The notes: a model not told the origin generated them from the letters alone. 64,000 nucleotides of DNA from Litsea cubeba (GCA_012931725.1 CM022944.1:37794094-37858093); one strand, 5' to 3'. Positions 24,364 to 35,060 are shown, counted from the stretch's first letter. Numbers and translations are program-made.

Positions 24364-24423
<60 letters not shown>
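24364..24423. repeat. GA microsatellite
   Basis: About 30 uninterrupted GA units. Confidence 0.97.
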
Positions 24424-24426
<3 letters not shown>

Positions 24427-25417
24427 TGGCCTTTTGTTAATTAGCTAGGCACGAGGCCTATCTTTCCCATGCATTCCGTTGTTTTGTGATTTATGCTATA
24501 TGTTGTATGCATTGTGAGCTGTTTCTTCTATATGTGGGCATGTTTCCAAACCGTTGCTACTAAAATTGCTTCTCTAATGACTTGTGTTTGCCTACTTAGA
24601 AAGAGGAGAAATATCGTCTTTGTGAATAGATGGATGTTTGAGATGATTTTCACTTTGGTCAGCAAAACATGTACAATAACGATTTTGACAAACAAAACTG
24701 GAACAAGAGAATTAATCTGCTACAAACCATCCGTAACTTTGTAATCTTGAATGTGCGGGCACATGTGGGATACATACAAATTATTCTCATTCATTATTTC
24801 TATTGATTTTATGATTTTCTACTGTCACCGGAAAAAAAAAATAAATAAAAAAAAAAAAACTGATCATCCATTACTTGACCCATATAGGATACTAATTCTT
24901 ATTCATTTCTATTGAGTTTCTACTATCACCGGCAAAAAAAGAAAAAAAAAAGTTTTTAACTCTGCCATGTTGCTTGTTGCATTGCATTGCCGGTCCTAAG
25001 CCCGGAAAAAAGGAGGGTTTAATGTCCAGTTCACACCGGGTGTCTGGTGACGGTAGGAATAATTAGAGAATGTTTTGCTTATGTCAAGGATCGGGCTAAG
25101 CCCAAGCTCGGCCCTGTCCTAGTCCGAGCCTATACGAGACGGAATTTGATGTAGGCTCCTTCAATTTAGGGCCGGGATTGGACAACCCCCAATAGGCCCA
25201 TCCAATTTTCGAAATGGGTCGATTGAACAACCCAAGCCCAGACCCATTCCATCCCATTGACAGGCCTAGCGTAGCATATTCTCCATGCGATGCTGGAAAT
25301 CGTCGGGACACGCATGTAAATGTGGTACACGATTGAGTTCGAGACTTCACATGTCATTTATTATCGAAAATGGACGGGTATGAAATTGTCCAACTATCTC
25401 CACTTGCTTTCAATAAT
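24424..25417. other. Intergenic DNA left of the MULE
   Basis: No supported gene. A GGCC-rich patch lies at 25080-25270. The last nine bases (25409-25417) form the left target duplication of the MULE. Confidence 0.5.
25409..25417. repeat. Left 9-bp target site duplication of the MULE
   Basis: TTCAATAAT, identical to 32500-32508. A 9-bp duplication is the hallmark of Mutator-superfamily insertion. Confidence 0.92.
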
Positions 25418-25461
25418 GGGTGATTCTATATGCACCCACTAATATTGCTTTAAGCACCCAC
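25418..25461 (+). repeat. Left terminal inverted repeat of the MULE
   Basis: It begins GGGTGATTCTATATGCACCC and ends with a second GCACCCAC block. It matches the inverse of 32456-32499 at 39 of 44 positions. The first 22 bases are identical. Confidence 0.93.
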
Positions 25462-25499
25462 TTGCTGAACTCACCCCCCCCCCTTTTATTTTCTTAAAA

Positions 25500-26191
25500 A
25501 CGTTTTGCTGAGCCCACCCACCATATTTCCCAAACTGCCCACGCTCTCCTCTGCATTTCCTCTTCGTTCTCCTCTGCATTTCCCTCGTCGACCCTATTCG
25601 AAAAAACGAGCGAAGGCATCATTGGACATCGCTTCTCCTCCTCTTGCCTTCCCTCTTCTCGGTCGTTCTCCCTCCAAAGAGCATCAGTGCACATCGTTCC
25701 TGCTTCTTCTTCTTCACAGGACGCGTGAGGTAAGTTCTTGTTTTTCCTTTTTCTTCTTCTTCATACGTTTATCATGTTTACATTCCTTTTAGGTCGTAAT
25801 TTCTTTGTTAGATAGTAGATAAGTATATTACGAGCTAATTCATGTGCATTCGAAGTACTGAATCTCTTCACTTTGCCAAAAATCGTGGCATTTTTCGCGA
25901 TCTGTCGGCAATGCAGAACCGTGCACCAAATGTTGTGCACGACAAATGTATACTGTGCATGGATTTTCTGCACGATAAAAGAAACCGTGCATAAAATGTT
26001 TTGCACGGAACCTGTAAACCGTGCAAAACAAATATGCACGGTAAACATATTCCGTGCATAAAATTGTTGCACGGAAAAGTTGTGCCGTGCAGAAAGATTT
26101 TGCACGATACAATCCAACCGAGCAGTACAAGAAAAAAAGTTTTCTTCGTATAATGATTTTATCTTCCTAATGATTTTTATTTTAAATCCAG
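25500..26191 (+). other. Probable 5' UTR exon and first intron of the PMD gene
   Basis: A pyrimidine-rich leader (from about 25520) is followed by a strong donor, GAG|GTAAGT at 25730, and an acceptor ending TCCAG at 26191, eleven bases before the ATG at 26202. The 462-bp intron would contain the left palindromic array. The splice sites are read from sequence; no transcript supports them. Confidence 0.6.
25919..26130. repeat. Left palindromic array of the MULE
   Basis: Six full units and one partial unit of the form CCGTGCA-N9-TGCACGG start at 25919, 25953, 25985, 26019, 26052, 26085 and 26118, so spacing is 32-34 bp. Each core of about 23 bp can form a hairpin; spacers are about 10 bp, AT-rich and different from each other. 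Confidence 0.93.
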
Positions 26192-26201
26192 ATTTGAAGA
26201 T

Positions 26202-28428
26202 ATGCCTAGGAGACCAGCTCGCCGTATTGGTGGCATCTCACATCCTACCGGTGGACGTGGTAGTACTTCTAGCGATCCACCCAGAGTGCGGGTGAAGGTT
26301 GGCGTTGCTAGACCTCCTCGCCGTCAACGGCCAACGGCGTCTGAACGAAGACGCAAATTACGGCAGGATCCACTGCCTGAGAGCTCTTCAGAGGACGATT
26401 CCTCAGAGGATGAGGCAGGGCCGTCTAGTCCTCCCCAACCGTCCAGTACTCCGATTGCGCCAGTAGGGGAGGATGATTCGTCAGAGGACCAGGCACATCC
26501 ACCCAGTCCTCATGCCTCGGCAGCAGGGGATGGACCTATTCCAGGCGGTCCGGCCGACGAGTCCGTCCTTGTGAGTTTCAGGACTCACGTGGCCATATCC
26601 ATATGGGACGGGGAGGTACACGTTCATTCTTTATATGTTTTAACTAATTCTTTATATAATACCAGATGCTAATGAAGATTTATACTATACTTGTAATGTG
26701 CAGGAACGTGGCCCTCTCAAATGTATCAGTCATTGGCGGCAGTTGAAGGACTGGTACATACCTCGGCCTGGAGATCGTCTGATAGTGAGGTGCCTATGTT
26801 TTGCGCTATCATAGAAGAGTCTGGATTGGCAGACCTGAGGCATTTCAGCTACAGATATATCTCCTGCCCCTTGGTCTCGAGCTTTGTGGAGAGATGGCAG
26901 CCCGAGACCAATACCTTCCACATGCCGTTTGGTGAGATGACGATCACATTAGATGATGTGAGTTCTCTACTCGGCATCCCAGTCACTGGACTTCCTGTCC
27001 ACGTATCTGCTACTATGGGATTTACTGACCAAGTAGATCTACTCGAGCTAGGACTGGGTGTGGATAGGGAATCTGCATCAGCCGAGTTGAACCTGGCACG
27101 GGGTGGGGTAGTGAGGATGGGGTGATCCGACGGTTGTGCGGCGAAGTGACTCCCGCATCGTCGGTTGAGGAGGTAGAGTGTGCAGCCAGAGGATATCTTC
27201 TTTACCTGTTGGGCTGTACACTATTCACTGATAAGTCCGCCACGAGGGTTCCTGTCTACTACTTGTCCTTATTGATGGACCTGCCACGGGTCCGTCAATA
27301 CGCATGGGGGGCTGCCGCACTTGCGTATCTGTATCGCCAGTTGGGGACCGCCACGAGGGCAGATGTGCGGCAGATTGCTGGATATTTGACACTGCTAACG
27401 GTAAGAACGGTACATTTTATAGATTTATATATCTTTATCATTATAATTGATATAAGTACTATATAATTATTAATATTTTTTGTCATTTGTAGTCTTGGGT
27501 GTACGAGCACTTCCCATTCGCACGTCCTCCTGCACAATGGGGATACACCGCAGGGATGCCTCTAGCAAGCCGCTGGAATCCTGGACAGGATTCCGGAAAT
27601 GCAATTGAAAACATACAGCTGATGCGGGAGAGATTGGATGCCTTACACCCGAGTGAGGTGAGCACCCATTTGAGCGTTTTATGTTATATATTTCTGACTT
27701 TCTTTATTATTTTCTTTTACGTTTTTTGAGAAGGAGCATGTTTTATTATATTAGTGACTTGTTTAGTTTACTTGTGACAGATTGCTTGGGATCCGTATGC
27801 TAGTGTTAGGGCCCATCATCCACTACAGCAGATATCATTCTTCTGTGGTTGCTTGAGGTCCCTAGATGTCATTGAACCCTACCACCCACACAGGGTTCTT
27901 CGACAGTTCGGCTACGTACAGACCATCCCACCCGCACCTCTTGCCCCCATCCGTGCCACTCGGGGTAGTACTGCCGGTAAATACAAGGTCTCCTATACGT
28001 TTCTGGATCAGTATTGGATTACTTGGGAGGACCATGTATTATCTATTGCGCACCGCGGCCATCGTGCACATCATGCATGGGAGTGTTCGCGGGATTACCT
28101 CGATTGGTACACTAGGATATCTCACCCTCGTGTACAGAACCCCGCCCGCCATTCCCACTATGACCCTAATGAGGGTAGAGAGGACCCGACTCCGAGAACG
28201 GTGAGTGCATTGTAAACTATCTTATTTCGTACATTGAAGCAAGTATTGTTTAAAATTTAATATGACACATTCTACTGTCTCTTATAGGTCCTTCGAGCAA
28301 AGGATCATATTCGTGCCACGCTTGAACGAGGTGACCAGCCAGTTGAATTCTACCAGAGGGCACTGCGGACTACCCTCGAGATTCTTGATGGCTTGCCGGT
28401 GACGTATCGTCGGCGTGCGCAACAATGA
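26202..28428 (+). pseudogene. Plant mobile domain (PMD) gene carried by the MULE
   Basis: Five exons are legible: 26202-26615, 26704-27400, 27493-27657, 27781-28200 and 28288-28428. All four introns have GT-AG ends and phase 0. Exon 1 codes for a basic, then Ser/Pro/Glu-rich N-terminus. Exons 2-4 code for a PMD: FVERWQPETNTFHMPFGEMT, then DDVSSLLGIPV, then YLLYLLGCTLFTDKS and AYLYRQLG, then exon 3 with SWVYEHFPFARPP. In host proteins such as MAIN and MAIL1 this domain serves gene and transposon silencing together with a PP7-type phosphatase; its job inside a transposon is unknown. Two one-base losses break exon 2: one between about 26785 and 26800, one next to a GGGG run near 27121. The rest is fully open. 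It may be a recent pseudogene, or these may be sequencing errors. Confidence 0.85.
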
Positions 28429-29151
28429 AGCTCGGAGGACTTTTTGATAACATGCTTTTGTTTTTGTATAAAGGATATTTGACTTTTATTTTTTTTAGAG
28501 ACTTGTGGGATGTAAGGATATTTTAGATATTTTGACAATGTATCCTTCTTTTCAGATGTGTAACTAATTACAAGAAAACAGTGTACTACAAACTGCCACA
28601 TTTCAATCAATGAATATTATTTTTTTGTACAAGAACTTGTTTGTTTATGGAATTATGGTTGTGAAATTGTGATATATAGTTCATCTCAATTTTTTTTTTA
28701 AAACATCTACATCCCTCTTCGAATTTGGATACAAATAGTTTCAATAGTCTAAGTTAATGATGAATAATCCACACATACCAATAATGCACGGCCAACATAT
28801 GCCGTGCAAATGCAATCTGTTCAGTGTACATATGTCGTGCAGAACCATTCTGCTCGGCTAATATGTACCGAACAGATCCATTCTGCTCGGATAATATATA
28901 CCGAACAGATCCATTCTGCTCAGCAACTGTTGGCCGTGCAGGATGGTTTCGCACATATATTTTGTGTGCCTTTTCTTTGTGTGGCTTGTAATTGATGATT
29001 TATTGTATGATATATTCGCCAACCCACAATAAACTAAGGAGGGTTATGATGGAATATAAACAAAAAATAAATGATGGAAATCATAACAACTTGACTGCAT
29101 TTCAACATCATTTCTTACAATTTGTTTACATCGAGTTCAAAGTACAAGAAA
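28429..29151. other. Intergenic region between the convergent MULE genes
   Basis: It holds the 3' UTR regions of both genes and the middle palindromic array. AATGAATATTATTTTT near 28608 could serve as a polyadenylation region for the PMD gene. No open frame of interest. Confidence 0.6.
28785..28955. repeat. Middle palindromic array of the MULE
   Basis: Units start at 28802, 28835, 28868, 28901 and 28934, a period of 33 bp (last unit aligned on CCGTGCAGG); an inverted half-site TGCACGG lies at 28785. Two units are diverged alike to CCGAACAG...CTGCTCGG, so the array also shows local homogenisation. Confidence 0.92.
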
Positions 29152-31712
29152 TTAATCACTGTCAATATTAACCGACTCGCGTGTTGCGACACTGTCTCCA
29201 ATTATTTCTTTGAATCGCTCGATGTTCTGCGCATATGGTAGTTGCCATCCGTCAGCATTAGGATGGTGGTGTCTATACCAATTTGTCGCAATGGGAGGAA
29301 TGGGAGCCCCGGGTGTCATGAAGACTTGAACAAAATGGTTACCATTGACAAAACCGATCGCGATAACTTTGCGATCAGAAGATGGAATCGGGGTTGATTT
29401 CAAAGGCAGGAAAGTAAGGCACTGTTGCAAAGAAAGATGGATCAATACAACATTATAATATGAAGCTACCAGATGACCCATGTCTGGCATTGTCATCCAA
29501 CGAGCAAATGGAGGATGGCTGTCGTACTACGCCAATGCATAATACAGTTCTCCAACCCTATCATCTCCGCCATATAGCAATGAATAATAATTTTGATGCC
29601 TCTGTAGTTCATTGCTTAAATCCAGTCTAACCTGCATCCAACCATCCTCGCTCATTCCCAATAGACCAGCTACTGCCCTGAAACCACAGTTACCATCCGC
29701 CTCGACATCCTTAATAGTCTCGATATAGGGTCCTAATGACTTAGGAAGTTGATGCTCGAATGTGCTTGAACGAGTGCGTCGAACACTTAATTTGTCCTTC
29801 CCCTTCTTCGAATCTAGACTGTTGGTTCTCGATGGAACGGTAGCTTCGATCGAGAGTGCATACTCAAAAGCAGATGGTTCCCGACGCGTAGACCGATCCA
29901 ACTTCTTCTTTTTCGAGGATGAACGACCCCGGGTGTTCAATTTAACATCCGGCTCAAGAAGAGAAGTAGATGACGGACACCCCAACTCTCTTAGTTTTTT
30001 CAATATTTGTATTTTACCAGCGTGATCGGTACTATGAAATCTCTTATTGATCAATTCGAACTCGGAAGTGGTGGTTAATTCGGGGCCTGCATTCTCCTTA
30101 GTGGATTCTGAATTGAGCTTCCTCCAGTATTGATGGACACAACTCAGTGGTATTTGAGTGCCTTCCCTTATGTATTCGGCAATCTCGTGTGCACATGGTA
30201 ACCCATGTGTCCGTCGAATTACGCACCCACATGCCAAGGAATCTGGACCAATATAACCAGCTCTGATAGACTCATTCAATATTATATCCAAAGCATTCCT
30301 TGATATGAATCCTCTCAACTCGCGAAACAGTGCTGGTTGAACTTATGTTGCACGGTGTTCAAGCTCTTTTCAAATGAAGCCTTTATCTCCGTAAAGAGCA
30401 ACTCAAGCAATGCATGGATAATCTGCCAGGACGAATCGAAGCTACTGTTCGATGTGCCAAGGTGTCTCTTCAATTTTGCATGTGCACTCTCAGCCCTATT
30501 CGTAGTCACGTTTCCAAAGTGCATATGCCGATCCGTCCAAGCAGCTACAAATTGTTCCTTATGGTTATTCAACCATGATTTCTTCACATAATCAACGGCG
30601 TTTGGATACCCACAGAAATTCCGGTCCAATGCACTTAAAAACTGAATGTAGTCATTTTCAGTGGGAGAGACTACCAACATGTTCCAACTAGATATAAACG
30701 CCTCCCATCTGTCGTTGGTCTCAAAATACTTCTTACAATTTGCCAATATGTTCCTAGAAATATGCCACCTGCATAATAAGCTTGCTGCATTCGGAAAGAC
30801 AACGTGTATTGCATTGATGAGTGCTAACACTCTATCAGTTACAACGACACGGGGCATAATACATCCATCCATCAATTCCTTAAGCCTCTCCAAAGCCCAT
30901 CTGTAATTGGCCTCCCTCTCTGATTCAAGGTACACAAAAGCAACGGAAAAAGTCAGTTGAGTGGATGTCACACCAACGATCTCAAGCAAGGGAAGTCGAT
31001 ATCTATTAGTCTTGTACGTACAATCCATTATCAGAACTTCTGGAAATGCACGTAACAACTGAATAGATGATGGATGTGCCCAGAATAGGTCCATCGTAGC
31101 ATCTGTAGATGGGTTGCTAGTGTGATACTCAATGTAGTTGTTCTGCTCCAAATGCATCATGAGTTGTTGCATCTGTGATCGACCGGCCAACTCAGTCACC
31201 CTCCACTTCTGACGGGCATTGTAAATACTCTTCATCGAAGTAGTGTTGTGCACGTCCCTTTCTTGTAGCGTACGAAGGATGTTCCTTGGCTTCACCATAC
31301 TCTTCGACATATCAATCAAAACATTGAGTTCCTCCCCTGATAGCCTTCCAGCAAATGAATGCCCCTCGAGATGTTGTGCGTTTGGATGATTGTGCAACCC
31401 ACAAACCACTGTTAATATCCAATCATCATCATTTGCCAACTTTCGTCCCTTCAAAGCGAAAGGGTAATTACACTTCTTCGTTCCCGTTGCCTTATTAGGA
31501 TTTCTCTTTTGAGGGACCTTCGATTGACCCTTATAGCTTCCGCTTCTCTCACAAGATAACATTATTCTCGGCTTCCTACCATCTCCACCAGCATCTGAAG
31601 TTTTGATTACAATAACCAACCCATGTTTCTTTCCAACTTCTCTTGTCCATTGGATTAGGTCCTCTCGGCTTCTAAATATCATGTCAGTGGTGAAGACATT
31701 AGTAAAATCCAT
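29152..31712 (-). pseudogene. MULE transposase with SWIM finger and OTU protease domain
   Basis: Read on the minus strand. Residues about 1-110 hold a FAR1/GCM-like zinc finger (C54, C81, C104, H107/H109 as candidate ligands). The DDE transposase follows: D230 in MDCTYKTNRYRLPL, D293 in VVTDRVLAL, the CRWH motif at 314-317, and E408 in NRAESAHAK. After a one-base shift near 30325 come a SWIM-type CxC...CxH finger (ACGCVIRR...PCAH), a basic Ser-rich linker and an OTU cysteine protease domain with the catalytic motif ADGNC and, further on, a candidate catalytic His in NGNHFVQV. A TAG at 29527-29529 interrupts the OTU domain; the same frame continues to 29152. The transposase would cut and rejoin the element ends in the nucleus; the OTU part could remove ubiquitin. 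The frame is open upstream to a 3' splice site at 31746, and a short first exon (32115-32083, phase 0) is possible. Confidence 0.9.
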
Positions 31713-31813
31713 AGAGCACTCACTGGCACCGGTTGACTGAATCTCCTGAAAATATAATTGCTAAATATTAGTATATTAATGCACAACACTATATGTTGTC
31801 CTTGTGAAATATG

Positions 31814-32038
31814 CTCGGTTTACTCATGCTGTGCAAAACATTTTTGCACGGAATAAATACGCCGTGCTAAATGTTTTTGCACGGAATAAATATGACGTGC
31901 AAAATACTTTTGCACGGAATAATTATTCCGTGCAAAATTATTTTGCACGTCATATTTATTCCGTGCAAAACAAGAATGTTTGATGCTATTCCGCCGTGCA
32001 AATTCCACTTGCACGGCTCTGGTATACCGAACATGACG
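31814..32038. repeat. Right palindromic array of the MULE
   Basis: Units start at 31829, 31862, 31895, 31928, 31961, 31994 and 32027: exactly 33 bp each time. Cores are CCGTGCA-N9-TGCACGG with few changes; spacers are variants of AATAAATAYG. The array contains a 96-bp palindrome (31875-31970). Confidence 0.95.
31875..31970. repeat. 96-bp near-perfect palindrome inside the right array
   Basis: The arms 31875-31922 and 31923-31970 are reverse complements with a single mismatch and no loop (centre GGAATAA|TTATTCC). Confidence 0.95.
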
Positions 32039-32455
32039 CGCGAATTTTAATTAAAACGATGAAAACGAACTAAAATGTATACATCCTCTGGATAGATCGT
32101 TAGTTGCTTGTCCATATTGAAAATGCCTACTTCCAATAGACAATGTGATGAAGGGAGATGAGTGCCTCCAATATCTTCAAACAAATGGATGAGACTTGAG
32201 CAAACTTTGTAAGAGTTAGAGAAGATGATGAGGAAGGAGATGAAGATCAATGGGGATGAATGAGTGCAGATGAAATGGTCGAACAGTGGATGTAATGGAT
32301 AATTAGGATTAAGAAGAAGAAGAAGCAGAAAAAGAAGAAGAAGTGATGAGTAGAGAGGAGGGTAACCGGAGTAGGAGAAAGGAAGAGGTTGATGGTAAAG
32401 GGTGAGTTGGTCATTTGACATTAGGGTATTTTGGTGATTAAAAAAAAAATAAAAT

Positions 32456-32499
32456 GTGGGTGCGTACAGCAAAATATGTGGGTGCATATAGAATCACCC
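32456..32499 (-). repeat. Right terminal inverted repeat of the MULE
   Basis: The inverse of 25418-25461 with five mismatches in 44 bp. It ends GAATCACCC before the right target duplication. Confidence 0.93.
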
Positions 32500-32508
32500 T
32501 TCAATAAT
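32500..32508. repeat. Right 9-bp target site duplication of the MULE
   Basis: TTCAATAAT, an exact copy of 25409-25417. Confidence 0.92.
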
Positions 32509-34162
32509 TCTGTGGCCCTCCCCATCAAAATTGACACAGAAAGAGGTCTTATGGCTTTGAATGTTAGCCTAGTCCAAAATGACTCGGCCCGGTCGTCTCA
32601 AGCTCACATGGAACCTATGAAGAAGCCTCGTCACTCCAAGCCGCCTTCTTCCGACCTAGCTCATTTGGAGAAAGTCAAGACTTATAAATTCCTTCAGGTT
32701 TCTTGTTGTGAGAAAACTTCATAAAATTTTCATAGAAGAGCTATTCTAACCAATCAGATTAAACATCAAAGGATACTATTCATCCAGATAGATTAAAAGG
32801 ATATTTTATAGGAAGATATAAGCAATCAAAAGATTAGAGATAATATTCATCCAGGTAAATTAAAATCAAATGCGAGCATCTGTTATGACTTGAATTAATT
32901 CTAGATAATTAAAAATTATGCAGTTTAGATTTATGCGCAATTTTTTCAACTTTTAAAACCTTTTATTTTCAGGTTTTTTTAGATTTTTTGGGTGTTAGTT
33001 AAGTTGAGTTGACTCGAGAAAGAATGAGTCACCCCTGCATACAAGTTTCAAAACCCTTAGAAACAAGAAATTTTATTGATTTGCTGCAAATTAAAGGGTC
33101 ATTGCTTTCTATGAAAATGATTCAAATAAGTAAATGATGTACATGTGAATCATTTACCTAGGCAACTAGCACACATCTGAAACACATTCCGCTGTCTGTG
33201 AAAATCACCATTTACACATGAATCCGCGTAAATATAACGATTCTACATGTGTTTGGATTTTTGCTATATATATTTTTTTTTCCAGAAAACTCTCATAATC
33301 CATGAAGATTTAAGATAAGATATTTTACCCAGTAGCCAAATTTAGCTGGAAGAAAAAAGAATGATTTGGATCATTAATTAGGGCCCCACATAGGTCTAGA
33401 AGATTAGATCTAATTGTCCAAACTATCTCTTAAATTTCTCAATATCTTTGAATAATTAAGACATGAAATTTGATTCCCTAGCCATTTTAGCCTTCTTAAG
33501 GAGGTGAATAATTCAGATCATGAATTAGAGGCCTACATGAATGAAGAAAACAACATTGTAATGGGCCCTAGAAGTGAAAAATGTCGTGTCCAATTCACTA
33601 TAGCTAGTCCCTTTTGCAAAAGGAGGTGTGACTCATTTTTCACACCTCCACCCATGTGAAAAAATGTACAAATTTGGGGCTTTTTTGTTGGGGAATCTCC
33701 ACATGTGAATCTGATTCACACTAAAAAAAACCTTGGTATATGCCTAATCGAGATTCACACTAAAAAAAGCTTGGTATATGCCTAATCGTTACGCATGTAA
33801 CTCACTTACATATGTATATGAACAAAAACATAGTTTCTTTAATCAATGGGCCGGGAAGAATTTTCTTCTATGTACAACCAAGTCAAAGATTCCAAAGAAG
33901 AAAAAACATAAGAAAAGATCTTCTTAATCAATTCACTAAATGGACATAATTGCGCTAAAGTCATTTGATCACAGTAGTGTGGACCTCAATGTCACTCGTT
34001 TATAACATCAGTCAGGAAAATCCAAATTGGCGACTTGTATAGATGGTTGTGAAGTAGGAAAAACCGGAAAAGATGATGATGTTAGCTATCCTCATTCCTC
34101 AGCGATGATGAAGCCCATCTGCAATCACACGGTGGGTCCCAATCACAAGAAGATGATGGCCT
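32509..34162. other. Intergenic DNA, no supported gene
   Basis: AT-rich. It includes a 39-bp tandem duplication at 33713-33790 (GATTCACACTAAAAAAA ... TGCCTAATCG, twice). Open frames are short and lack domains. Confidence 0.5.
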
Positions 34163-34375
34163 TCACATCAACTTATCTTTCACGAAGTACTTATTTCTAA
34201 TCTGGCTGTACAAGGTTCGAATCCCGAGTACAATACCTCTTTCAACATGTGTAGGCTCGACCTTTCTACCCGTATGTGCGGGTCCTTTCCCACTTGAGTG
34301 GGCTGTTTTTCCGTGTGTGTGCGTGCAGGCTCTCATTTGGGTCCCATCCCCCTTGGATGCGTTATCCAAAAAAAA
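34163..34375 (+). repeat. Possible tRNA-related SINE fragment
   Basis: GGTTCGAATCCCGAGTAC at about 34215 matches a pol III B box, and the segment ends with an A run after GTTATCCAAAAAAAA. No A box and no clear target duplication are visible, so it could be a 5'-truncated SINE or chance. Confidence 0.35.
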
Positions 34376-35060
34376 TGAAGGGTCTTTTTAGTAAAGATCT
34401 TTCATTAAAGAGTTTTTTTATATATACCCTGCTTAGGTTTGTATGATTTGCAAATAGGCCCTTTGGTTTTTGTATTTGTAAATAGGGCCCTATTCTTTCA
34501 TTTCAATACTTTTCATGTCCCTAAAATCAAAATTCCTAATGAGAATGGATAACCACTATGAAATTTGTGTTGAACTTTTATGAAAATAACAGCTTTGCCC
34601 GTACATCCATTAAACAAAAATGAGTATTATTATTTATAAAAATACCATTATTTTATCCCAAGTCCCAATTGTCTCTCTTAATAACTCTTTAATGCAAATG
34701 GAGCCTAATCATGTATTTTGAAACTTTCATCAATCTAACGGTTAGTCGTGCATGGATCGAATTAATTATAATCAACTATACGCAAAGGCTTTCATTGTCA
34801 TTATGATTGATTTGAATCTAATCAAATAGGCCCTATACTGATAAAAATAGATTTATGTGCGGTTATTCTCTCCCTCTAAATATAATTATTAATGTTACAA
34901 GCTTCAGAGAAAAAATAAGTCCATGCTTTTAAACTTATTCATATAGGGATAAAAAAGATGGGCAAAAGTGTCATTTCACTCTAAAAGCCTTTGGTGGTTG
35001 GAATGCTACTGATTTTGAGGATACGAAAGGTATTAAATTGAAAAAGCAGGGGTTTATTTA
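34376..35060. other. Intergenic DNA, no supported gene
   Basis: AT-rich DNA with no open frame or motif that I recognise. Confidence 0.5.

Larger units (their letters stand above)
31746..32082 (-). other. Probable first intron of the MULE transposase gene
   Basis: On the minus strand a donor GAT|GTATAC at 32083/32082 follows an 11-codon frame starting with ATG at 32115, and an acceptor TTTTCAG at 31746 opens a frame that runs into the ATG at 31712. Both join in phase 0. The intron would contain the right palindromic array, mirroring the PMD gene. This is inference. Confidence 0.45.
25418..32499. mobile_element. Complete Mutator-like element with PMD gene and transposase-OTU gene
   Basis: A 7082-bp element with matching ends and a perfect 9-bp target duplication. 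It carries two convergent gene units: a plus-strand plant mobile domain gene (26202-28428) and a minus-strand MULE transposase fused to SWIM and OTU domains (29152-31745). Three palindromic arrays with 33-bp period lie at 25919-26130, 28785-28955 and 31814-32038. The exact target duplication and 39/44 matching TIRs argue that the element moved not long ago, yet both genes carry frameshifts or a stop. MULEs with OTU domains and an association of PMD genes with transposons are known in plants from memory; the whole arrangement with arrays is new to me. Confidence 0.93.

Noticed and set aside
24493..24744. 83-codon frame as a small membrane protein
   Set aside because: No homology, no promoter or neighbour context, and it is close to a microsatellite in intergenic DNA.
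25840..26130. Open frames on both strands over the left array
   Set aside because: They arise because the array is palindromic; the same residues repeat on both strands.
25919..32038. CRISPR array, suggested by regular 33-bp repeats with spacers
   Set aside because: The units are palindromic, the spacers are only about 10 bp and resemble each other, there is no cas gene, and the arrays lie inside a eukaryotic MULE.
32047..32487. 146-codon minus-strand frame as a membrane protein gene
   Set aside because: Its Leu/Phe-rich part comes from a GAA/AAG-rich tract in the MULE subterminal region; only its last 11 codons before the donor could be a first exon of the transposase gene.
34210..34235. 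tRNA gene, suggested by GGTTCGAATCCCGAG
   Set aside because: No acceptor stem, A box or anticodon arm can be formed around it; at best it is a SINE fragment.
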